Below are positions 10,518 through 22,500 of a stretch of 64,000 nt of DNA, one piece after another. Within the stretch, counting starts at the first letter, position 1; each line of letters opens with the position of its first letter. The DNA lies in contig JAFCMP010000124.1 of NCBI GenBank assembly GCA_017506865.1, forward strand, positions 558,001 to 622,000, given 5' to 3'. A model generated the notes under the pieces. That model was not told the origin of the DNA. It did not search any database and saw only the letters and a list, made by a program, of their open reading frames with translations. A program made the position numbers and the translations under genes. The stretch comes from Tribonema minus. Taxonomy: Eukaryota; Sar; Xanthophyceae; Tribonematales; Tribonemataceae.

Positions 10518-13500
10518 TCACTTCTTCAACAACCCCATGTTCCTGCATGGCTCACAAGGACAGCGTGCGCTCACCAGACTGGGAAGATGGATGGGCTTCG
10601 AGTGAAACAGATCTGCACCAGCGCTCAGCGCCTCCGCCGCCTGCGCCTCCGAGCAGTTGGCGGAGATGACGACGACGAACTGCGGGCGGCGGCGCGGCGG
10701 CGGCTGCTGCTGCTGCTGCGGCGGCGGCGGCGACTGCTGCTTCTCCCATGCGCGCAGCGCTGCGAGCGTCTCGATGCCGCTGAGGCGCGGCATGTTGAGG
10801 TCGAGGAGCACCTGCACGCGTGTTGCAAGGAATGGGGGCAGCGGGGCCAAGGGGGGGGGGGGGGGAGTTTTAGGACAGGCCCCATGCAGTATGCACTTTT
10901 GTGGGGGGAAGCACGGGGGCGCATAGTGTACATGAGCATCACGGGGCCCCCAGCATGCACTTTTGTGGGGGGGAAGGGGGCACATAGTGTATATGAGCAC
11001 CACTGTCTCGGCGCCGCGAAGGCAATTGCGTGTTTGCGTGCAGGCGCGTGCGCTCGCTTGATCAGCGGCGTGCACTGTTGCTGCAGCGGGAGCTGACCCG
11101 AGGCCTGGTCACGCATGCCTTTGGCGCTGCAGACACCTTGTTGAAATGATCTGTGGCATGAGCGACCGTGGAAATAATAACTTCGAGCAGGTGACGTTCC
11201 AGCACCCACTCTCTCAAGACACTGGACCACGAGCACCCGCATGCAACTTCGGCCTTGCTGCTGCGCTCCCTCTCAAGACCGGACTAAATGCGCAAACAGC
11301 TCGGAGCAGTTCGCATTTGAAGTGTGAGCAGAGCCTACACGCAACCCCGGCGTCACCGCCGTGCATGCCCTCACGACCATAACAAGCGCGCAATCAGCTC
11401 GGAGCAGTTCGCATTTGAAGTGTGAGGAGAGCTCGCCGCTCACCGCAGCGAACGCGCACGCCTTCATGACCACACCGAGTGCGATATCGGCCTGGAAATA
11501 TGCGTCTACAAAGTGTGAGCGGAGCTGCCCTCACGACCACACCCATACGCGCAATCAGCTCGGAGCAGTTCGAAATTGAAGTGTGAGCAGAGCCTACACG
11601 CAACCCCAGCGTCACCATTGCCCTCATGACCACACCGAGCACGACATAAGCTTAAGAATATGCGTCTACAAAGTATAAGCAGAGCTCGCCGCTCACCGCA
11701 GCGAACGCGCACGCCTTCATGGCCGCACCGAGCGCGATATCGTCTTGAAACTATGTGTTCGACTACAAAGTGTGAGCGGAGCTCGCCACTCACCGCAGCG
11801 AATGCGCACGCCTTCATGGCCTCCAGGCCCTCTGCGCCGTCGCAGGCGACGACGACGTCATAGCCGCGCGTGCCCAGCATGCGCGCGAGGAAGCGCCGTA
11901 ACGTCGCGTCGTCGTCCACCACCAGCACAAGCGGTTTTGCCTCACCTGCCAGCGAAGGATTAGATAATCGGGTTAGGGCTTGGGTTAGCGCGAAGACATG
12001 CATGGCTTTCTCAGATGCGATACTGAGAATATGCGTTGTAAAAACGGTCGTGTTTGACCTCAATTTGTCATGCGCGTGAGGAAGCGCCGTATTGTCCCGT
12101 CGTCGTCCACCACCAGCACGAGCGGTTTCGCCTCGCCTGCCCATGTGACGTGTGCATGGCACTCTCACAGGCTCGACGTTACTCAAGGTATGCATTGTGA
12201 GAAGGTTCATTTCACCTCACTCTGTAACGAACCCGGAACGAGGAAGCGCCGTACCTGGCGTCATCGTCCACCACCAGCACAAGCGGTTCCGCCTCGCCTG
12301 CTACTAGTAGTGGCGGTGCGCAGACATGTGCGTGGCAGTATCAGAGGCTCTGATATCAATAATGTACTTCAAGTGCCAGCTGCCGAGGGCATGAGCAGTT
12401 TCTTTTCTCATGCGTTATGCGCGACTGCAGACACTATGATGGTGCGTGTGCTGGAATTGCCAGTGGGAAGAGGTGTGTTGCGGTGTAGAACGCTAAGCTT
12501 AACCCTAAGTCTTGTCTGGTGCAGGGGCAGTAGCAGGTTGAAGACGTGCAAAACTTGGGAGGGCCCCTTCACAACATGCAGCTGCACGGTTTTCTGTGCC
12601 ATTCCCACAGGTAATCCAGCTACTTGAAGGCAGCTGACATTACAACAACGCCATACGGCGTCATTAACCTACGCACGGCGCACAGTGCATTGCTGTGGGG
12701 CAGAGCGGCAACTTGAACGAGGGGAACTGTCGGGCTTGCATCAGGCCACATCGTCGATTCGCTCAGGCGCACGTGTGGTACTTGAACACTGACTGGCATT
12801 TGAGCGCTGTGCATGTACCCACCATCAATCAAGTTCAGCGACGGCGCGCTCAAACGCGCGCCGTCGCAGCTGCCGCCGCCGCCGCTGCCGCCGATGCTGC
12901 CGCCGCCGACGCTGCCGCCAGCGTCCCCGCTGCCGCGCCCATCAGCAGCACTGCTGCTCAACGCATCACAACGCTCAACAGTCCGCATCAGCGCTCCATC
13001 GCCAACAGCAGCCGATGCAGAGGTACTGGTGGAGGCACTGCCTGTGCCGTTGTCGCTGGCATCGGCAGCAGCAGCGAGCAGCGGCGGCGCCAAAAACGTC
13101 TCCCGTTGAGGCGGGTGCCGGGCTGCTGAGCACTGTGTGGTTTCGACGACTACTTCGGTGCTGCGGGCGGCGCTCTCGCACGCGCTCCGCGCACGCCGCC
13201 GCGCTGATGCGCCGTCGCAGGAGGTTCCGGAGGCGCTGGCGGCGTGGTCACCACAGGCCGTGGCGGCCGTCGCTTGCGCAGTAGAGGCAGAGGCGCTAGT
13301 GTTTGCGGCGGCGGAACCAGCTTGATGGTCTGCAGCGACGGGACCGTGGCAGCCCTCACTGTGCACGTTGGAGAGCGCAGCATCGGTCGGTGCGTGCGCA
13401 GCGCATACGCTGAGCGCTGCTGCAGTAGCGCAGGCGCTCCGCAGGGCCGGCAGCCGGGACGGCCGCGGCAGCTGCGTATTCGCCTGCGCGCACGGATGCT

Positions 13501-16500
13501 GCCGCTCTTGAAGTTTATAGGACGCGCCCTTCAATGGCTGGTTCGCAGCCGCATTGCACGGCGGGACTTGAAGTTCGCTGCGCGCCGCGGCAGCAGCTGC
13601 AGCTTCGCCACGAGCCGCAGCAGCAGCCGCCGTGTCTCTGCGGTCCGAGGCATCATCAGTGGCGCCGGCGCCGCTCGAGGGGCTGCTGCCCACAACGGGT
13701 ATGTAGGGTATGGAGAACCAGAACTTGACGCCTGACGAGGAGCCGTGGCTTGCGCTGCAGGGTGCGGCGGCGGGGCAGACGATGCCGCACGCGCCTCCGA
13801 GCGCTGCTGCCTTGACCGACATGCCGTGCAGGCCCAGGCTGAGGCCGCCGCGCAGCGTGCCTGGCGTGCGGCCCCGCCTGCCTGCGGTTACGGGCAGTTA
13901 CGGAGAGCAGAGCAGCGCTCGGCATGGTGAGTCACTGATGTTATGGGGCCGCGCTGATGCGGAAGTGCGCCTGCACTCCCCACTGCATGTGCGCACGTAT
14001 GCTGAGTGAGTCGCGTTGAAGAGGTATATGGAAGCCTCGTCGAGGTGGGCCTGCTTTGGCCGTTGAGCACATAAATTTGCACGGGAGGAAAAGCAGCAAG
14101 TATGCAAGAAATTGCCTTAGAAACAAGAAATGTACTTAGCCTCTTGAAAAGTATATCTACATTGAAGTATGCAACTGTGTTGAAGTTGGCTCCGCATTGC
14201 TGGGCGCTGCTGTATGTGCTGCCATTTATGCTTGCCTGGACCCAGGGCGCCACGCACGGCATGCGCCCGTGCTTGCTCGCGGCGGCCATGTGCAGCAGTA
14301 TTGAATCTGAGCTACATCACCTGGAACTTGACGGCTGATTAGAGAGCCACAAAATCACGTCGCACAGCGCACAGACCTGTTAATGCCCGACCTGCCTTGA
14401 AGTTTTGTAGCTGAGAAGCCATGAGGTCAACGCGCTGTACCCTATTTTTGACTCTTTAGATGAATTGGCATTGCTGAGTGCTGCTGCGTGTACTGCCGTC
14501 GTAATGCGGCGCGCAGCTCCAGAGCGCGAGTGTCACCTCAGCAGCAGCGTGCACCCCCAAGTCTCATTCAATTGAGTCGTGACCCTATATTAAGCTGCGA
14601 TTCAAAGCAGCTCCATTGTCAGCAAACAACGACAACTCAGAGTGCTAGACTCACGTGAAGTTGTCCCCAGATGGACGTGGAGCTGTGGTTAACAACGACA
14701 ATGCAGAGTGCCAGACTCACGTGAGTTTGTCCCAGATAGACGTTGAGCTTTGGTAACCAACGGCAACGCAGAGTGCTACTTAGACTCACGTGAACTTGTC
14801 CCGGATGGACGTTGAACTGTGATGAACAACGACAATGCGGCAGTGCTACTTAGACTCACGTGAACTTGTCCCAGATGGATAATGAGCTGTGCTGAGGCAA
14901 CCCCACGCCGAAGTCGCGTACGCCGAAGCGCAGCTGCGTTCCATCATCCGTCAGAGAGACGGTCGTGATGACGACGCGCGTGCCGTTGGCGTGCTTCTTG
15001 GCATTGCTCATCAGCTGCAGCAGCATGTCCTGTGGAGTTGCAGTAGGTGACGTGCCGGTGGCTGAGCAGGAGTGACACTATGAGCACGGGCACGCAAGAG
15101 TTGAAGTATTGGCCATGACCCCGCGTAGAATGGACCTCATGCGAAAATAATAACCGCTGAGTCAGGTATTGGCTTTCCATCCTTCATTGCTGAGACTTTC
15201 GTTACGGCGTGCTTCTTGGCATTGCAGCAGCTGCAGGAGCACGTCCTGTGAAGTTGCATTTGGTGACGTGCCAGAGGTTGAGGTACAAGCATGTGCACGC
15301 AAGATTTGGGATATGGATCATGAGCAAACAACAACCGCCGAGCAAGGCATTGGCTTTCTGTCCTCCATTGCTGACTATTGTGATGGTGGCACGTCTCAAC
15401 GGCGTGCTTCGTGGCATTGCTCAGCAGCTGCAAAGGCATATCCTGTCAAGTGTGCAGTAGGTGACGTGCCGGTGTTTGAGGTACACGCGCGTGCACGCAA
15501 GAGGTGAGGTATAGACCATCACGCAAGTAAAAATCGCCGAGCAAGGTATTGGCTTTCGTCCTCCATTGCTGACTATTATAAGGGCACGTGCCAATGGCGT
15601 GCTTCGTGGCATTGCTCAGCAGCTGCAAAGGCATGTCCTGTGAAGTTGAAGTAGGTGATGTGCCGGTGGTTAAGCACGAGCCGCGCTACAAGCATGTGCA
15701 CGCCCAACAGTTGAAGTAATGGCGATGACGCCGCGTGGAATGGACCTCATGCAGTAACATTACCCGCCGAGTAAGATGTTGGATTTCCGTACTCCATTGC
15801 TGAGACTATCGGGATGGGGGCACGTGCCGACGGCGTGCTTCTTGGCGTTGGTAAGCAGCTGCAGGAGCATGTTACGTCAAGTTGCAGTCGGTGACATGCC
15901 AATGGTTGAACATGAGCCAAAGCAGGGGGTCACCGTGAGCTCCATCCCCCTCCTCAAACATCGCCCAGTGACGTGAGTGCGGAAGGGGGAGGGGCCCAGG
16001 GGAGGAGCCAAGAAAGCATCAGATGCAGTGGCAGCTGCTACAGGCTTTGTATGTCACGCAGATGGCATAATTATGCTGTCAAGATAGTCCTGGGTGACGA
16101 CACGATCCAGTGCACGACCTACCTGTTGGTCATTGCTCGATGTTACGTGTGAGAAGACAGGTCAAACGCACAGAGTGAGTGGTAACTACCCTAGTCGCAT
16201 ATCGCCATGACCGCGGCCTTTTCGGCAGTTATTAGCTCTGCGTGAATGTATTTTCCTCACAACTTCAACTTCACAGCACCACGCTCCACGCCGACGCCGC
16301 GCGCACCTGCAGACAACCGAAGTCCGTCGCGACCTCCTGCGCTACGGCGTCATCCACGCGACATGTGAAGTTGCAGTCGGTGACGTGCCAGTGGTTGAAG
16401 ATGGGGGAAGGGCCCGGGGGGAGGCAAGGGTATCATCAGGTGCGGCGGCCGCTGCTACTTCTACACAAGCTTCGTGTGTCAAGCAGATGGCATAGTCATG

Positions 16501-19500
16501 CGCTGACGTTGCGCGCACCTGCAGCCAGCTGAAGTCCGTGGCGATCTCCTGAGCTACGGCATCATCCACGCGGCACTGCCAGTCTATTGGAGCGGCCTTT
16601 GCGCTCGATGCTGCACGGCTTGCCTTCAAGCCGGCACCGCCGCCCGTGCTGTCTGACCACAGCTGCGGCGCGGGCTCCGGCCCTGCTGCAAGATCGGCGC
16701 TCATGAAGTGCGCGCGCCTGCGGCCGGAAGTAGGGTTAGGGCAGATGTTACATAGGGTGGGAGTTTCTGCTGCGAGGTCGGCACTCGTGAAGTTCGCGCA
16801 CCTGCAGGTGGAACGAGGGTTAGGGCCAGGGTTGAGGTTGGCGTGAGGGTTAGGGTGGGGAAGTGGGGCAAGTAGGTGCGGCCCGAGGGTAGGGTTGGGG
16901 CTAGGTTCAGGATGGGGAATATTGAGGTGAGGGCTAGGGGTCGCGTCTCGTTGCGCTGTGAAGTAACGCACAGTGTACACACGTGCAGAGTGTACGCCTG
17001 CGATGTTCTATAACCATAGCTACTTAGCGGGAGGGGTGCGTTTTTCATGTATACGGGGTACAAGCAGAGTTGCAGCCCCTCATGCAGCACAGTAGCTTTC
17101 GGCACTGTACCAATTGCTAATTCTCGCTTAGGCACCGTCCTTACAAGTGGGCCCCGCAGCAAGTGGCGCACCGTGTACAAACATGCACAGTGTGCGCCGT
17201 CAATATTGTAGAGCCGGAGCAAGTAGTGTGGCATCCTCCCGTTTCTGGGGTAGAACCAGTGTGCAGCCCTTTACGCAGTACAATAGCTGTCGGCATTGTA
17301 CTTTTATTCACTGATCGAGGCACAGCTGTACTACTGGTGATCCCGCACTGAAGCCACCGCAGGTCTCAACACTGTTACAAGCAGACTGGGGTTGACCTTC
17401 CGCAGGCCAATCAGGCTGAGGTTCACGCTCGGGCGGGGGGGGAGGGATTGCACACTTCACCTTCAACTTCTATACCAGCTGACTAGCCAAAATGACGGGG
17501 GCTGTAGGCGAGTGGAATTTGTTGCTGAATGATGTATGAACTTGCGCCAGCAGACTCGGCTCGATGAAAACAATGTCTGCTGGACACATCTTCTGAAGCC
17601 GATATATATCCAGTACTTGTTTATGGCTGCTAGTGCTGTGCTGCCACTACATGTGCCGCTTCTCTTTGCGCTATGACCGATCACTTCTTTGCGTGCCCCC
17701 CCCAGGGAGCACCGTGGTCCCTAACACGTGCATGTCAAGCACAAGAGAGATGCAGCCAGGACTGGTCCAAACATGCTGAGTCTGCCTTCTTCAAACGTGA
17801 CTGTACTCTGCTGCGTCATGTTGCACCAATTTCTGCAGAGGTTCTCTACCTTTTCGTGAGCACCCTGACGCTGCCGTTGCTGAGCACTGGGCTGGGGGTG
17901 TGGCCCTCGGAGTACGCCGCGGCGTCGAGCGCCTGCGTGCGGATGGCGTTCATGGCGCCTAGCGCCAAACCCTGCAGTAGGGCGCACATTACAGATTAAC
18001 TTGCGGTGATACTTGAAGTATAAGAAAATGTGGAGGCTAGTGTTGGGGGAGGCTGAAGGAGCGGGGCGCGCGGCCGTCGCTGTACAGTTCATCAGTGTAC
18101 TTGTGTGCAGTACACTTGGAGTACGCCGCGGCGTCGAGCGCCTGCGTGCGGATGACGTTCATAGCGCCTGGCGCCAAACCCTGCAGCAGGGCGCACATGT
18201 TCAGATACTTGAAGTATGAAAATGTGGGATGCTGATGTGGGGCTGACAAACGCAACGTGTGTGGCCATCGCTGTACAGTTCATCAGTGTACTTATGTGCA
18301 GTACAGTTGAAGTACGCTGCGGCATCGAGCGCGTGCGGATGGCGTTCATGGCGCCCAGCGCCAACCCTGCAGGTGCGCATGTTGGAAAGTCAACTTGAGG
18401 TAATACTTGAAGTATGAAATGTGGAGGCTGATGTGAGGGGGCGGATGCAACGGGGCGCGCGGCCAATGTACGGCTTAGTGTACTTGTGCGCAGTACACTT
18501 GGAGTACGCCGCGGCGTCAGCGCGTGCTTGCGGACAGCGCCCAGCACCAAAGTTGTGGGCGCACACGTTGATATACTTCACAATTGAACGTGCAGATGCT
18601 ACTTGCCATGCCTCGAACTTTCCAACACAGTCATCTGATCAGTTGCGATGCCGGCAGAGGGCAGCATGGCTGCGTTGGCAAAAAGCGAGAGTAATGCACA
18701 AATGATGTTTGGGACCGCAAACAGGTGGTGGGGCCTGCCAGAGTATAATAATACAGGGACTCAAGTGCCACAGCATGTGGCATGTCACTTCGGTATGCAT
18801 GTACTTCGAAGTATGTGTTCATACGTTCAAGCACATGCACACGACAGACGCAGCCTCTGCCAGAGACATCGAATACACTTGGAAAGCACGTATGGCGTCA
18901 GAGCAGAGTAGATTGCTAGGGTTTAGACCCTAGCAACACACACAGGGTACACAGGGCCTCCGTTGGGGAGTTTACCAATGGAACCTGAACAAAAGATCGC
19001 AGAGCTCTAGGTGACAAGGAGTGGTTGGCCGCAAGTGCCTTTCACCAACAATACTACATAGAAGTGAAGGAAAATAAAGTCTATGAGTACGACGTTGCAG
19101 ACTACAATGTTGCAAGCACCTGCATGTCCAGTATTTGCTGCATTGTGGGCGTCAGATCGGGGCCCTCTCGCAGCAGTTGCAGGCCCAAGGAGAACGTCGC
19201 GAGGGGGGACCCGATGTCATGGGCAACCTGCGCGAGTGATTGTAGGTGACGCGGTAGAAGATGAAGGGAGGATAGTGAGCCCAACCTGGCAGTCAAGCGG
19301 CATAGTGTCAGGCTATGGACACCAAGCCAGCGATGGCCGGCCAGCTAGTGGAGCATTTTACTTTTTTTTTATTTTTACCGCAACCCTATTCCTAACCCCC
19401 AACACTAACAGTAAGCCTAGTACATGACCGGGCAACGGCACCTGACATGGCGAGATGTAGTGCTGCGCCCTTCACAAAGGCTATACGACGTCGACACGTG

Positions 19501-22500
19501 GCGCGCTTCGATGTGTAATGCAAGTGAAGCACACACGCCACAGATGTGCACTTCAAGGTAAAGTACTCCAGCCACTTACCGCGCCTTTGCACTTGTAGCT
19601 CTCCTGCATGATGTAGAACTTCTTCTCGGAGTGCCACCTGGATGTGCACTTCAAGTTCAAGTACACCGACCTATTGCCGCGACATTTGCATTCGCAGCGC
19701 ACCTGCGAGATAGTGCTCCTTCCATGTGCCACTGAGGTGCACTTTAAACTTCAAGTTTAACCCACACAATTGTCTCGACTTCTATCAGCAGCGCACCTGC
19801 GAGATATAGAGCTCCTTCTCCGCGCGCACGCCCAGGGCCAGCGCGCGCAGCAGCCCCTGCGTCGGACTCGCAAACAGCTCCAGAATGGACGCGTGCACCA
19901 TGTAGGCCACCGCCGCCGCCATGCACATGCGGCGCACTGCCTCCAGCGCGGACTCCAGCTGCGGCAAACAGCACCCGGAGGAAGGCGGTGTTCACAGGGT
20001 CCCGCGGGAGAGAAGTGCTTGAGCAAGGGTCGTCGTTGGATTGGTCGTCCAGAATAGGATGACCAGCATTTAAATATTCTGCGCGGACCCCAGCTGCGGC
20101 AAACAGCACCCGGAGGAAGGGGCTCAAGAGAGAAGCTCCCGAGGAGGTAGCGACGGAACGGTCATCTCGAGCGGGATGACCAGCGTTTGCAGATTTGAAG
20201 TAAGATATATACACAAAAGTACATAGAGGAGGGGCAACCAGCCGGCGACAGCACCCGGAGGAACAGAATGACCGGCGTTCGCATATTTCAAGTTTGATGT
20301 ACTGAGGCGGGTACCCAACCCCATCGCGCTATGCTCCCATCAATCACCTTTGCAGCATGATGCCTTCGGCACCTCGTGCTACTCGGGCATGGGATAACGA
20401 CAGGGGAAGTCTATTTCAAAGTAGAGGGGTAATCAGCGGGCACATGCAGCAGCAGCCAGGAGGCGTACCTCCCCAGCTCATCCTGCTGTTGACAGCGCTG
20501 CGATGGTGTCATACCAGGAACAATTTCAACCTGATGTGAGCAGCACTTGCGACGACATCATCGGCAGAATTCATTCACTTAGGGTAAATTCCAGGTGTTA
20601 CTTTGTAGTACTTGAAGTACATGCTACTTCTAGAGCGTGTTCTGCTACTAAATTATGCTGTCCCATAAAGATGAACATCACGTGAGTACGCCACAACAAC
20701 TGCCACGCACATGGAGTCTTGTGCCTCGTGCCTAAGTAGGGCTAGGGCCAGTGTTCAGACCGCCACGCATGTGCGTCACTACAAAGTGCAAGGTACAAGC
20801 AACTTCAATTACGTGCATGGCGATAACATGTGTCGAGTTCGCGGTGTGGCGGCATTTAACGGTGGCTTTTGTTGGAATTTGTTTTTGTGGCGCTGCTCAA
20901 CATGCATCCTGAGTGGCCCAGTGCCAGGCACTTTGGCTGGTATGGACAGCCATTTGATCACTGCCACTTTTGTATCACTGAAATGTATAGTGACAGCACC
21001 TTGTACGCGGCATGCTTAGCATGCATTTCATGTCCTTGCGTTAAGGTTTAAAAAAAAAGTGTAATGGTAACATTTTGTAATGTGGCGCAGTTGCATGAAG
21101 CCCTGACTGTTGCTGATCTGTACCCCTGCAAACTGCAAGTCTTCGACCTGCTCAGCTCACAAAACTGGACTTGTCGTGACCATCTTCTCAGGGGCTCATA
21201 CACAATAATGGCTTGGCGCATCGCTTCCAACAGTGTGGCAGTACGTATATATACTTCTGAATAACACACTTCAAGTAAATTCTTGAAGCATTCGTACTTA
21301 ATGCATCACATACTTTTAATGCCTCATATACTTCAAGTATACCTCATGTATATGTACGCACCTCTCCCCTGCCCATAGGCGGCAGCACCTGCAGCGCGAT
21401 GCCTATAGAGATGGGCGTTCCAATAAGCACCTGCGACCACCAAGCAACGGCATGCGTCAGCCTCAAATTTTTCACCCTTAATTGATGAACATGAATCACC
21501 AGAACCGGCGCAGCACAGCGCCACGTGACGTAGTGGCAGACGAACCTTCCGCCTTCGTAGTGTAATACTAAGTATACATTTACATACGTCGTTGGCGGCG
21601 GCGTCATGTGAGTGGTTGTCATTGAGACACTTTCAGACTGTCACACGACATGTAGATTCCGTACAGCAAGCTTCAAGTTAGATACCATTCATCTGGGCTT
21701 TTTTGCGCCCTGAGCGAGAATTAATAAAAAGTACATGCGTCCTCTACGTGTTGTTGCGCGAATGCAACAATGTACTTTGTGAAGTACTACATCAAGTCAT
21801 CGCAAACCGAATGGCACATATGACCTGCTCTAGCACTGCTAGTGCCGTTGAGAGCTATTGACCGGTTGACGTTTTGAAGTGCCCAAACCGATGCACGAAG
21901 GGAATGTGGTGAAGTGTAATTCAACTTCTGAACAAACATGTTCGCAGTGACGCACACCCGGGTACAGAAATGCTGATGTGAGTCACGAAGGTTGGTGTCA
22001 ACACGCTGAAGCATGGAGCGGACGAGCAACTGCGACCGCACCTTGCACATGTGCGTCGCAGCGCGTGCTAAACGTTACAGGGCCTATCAGCACGAAACAC
22101 TTTGGTACATCAGGCGCACACCGATCGTTTACTGCTTTTTAGGAGCATGCAGAGTAGCTGTGCTTTGCGCACACACTGCGTGTGGTTTCGTGGGCAGGTC
22201 AGTGATATATCTAGGACTGAGGCGTCCTGAAAAGTTGAAGTTGCTGTCGGAACAACTGAGGTCTCCGCGCACCTCTCTGAGAGCACAATGCAGATTGCCA
22301 GCACCAGGACTACTATAACGAAAGGCTTGGTCGAGCTTGTTGTGAAGTGCAGGAAATATCGAATGTAAATAAACATACAAAGGCCGGCTAAAGTCACTCA
22401 GATTTTGACATTCGTGATGGTTTTGGGCTACTGAGGATTGTGCTGTGCACTTGCAATATGAGGCATCTGGACGCTGGTACGGGGTCCAGCGTTGGCGAAG

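Noticed and set aside
10353..11096. 247-codon plus-strand frame
   Set aside because: Antisense to the receiver-domain exon, with Arg/Leu repeats caused by GC-rich codons.
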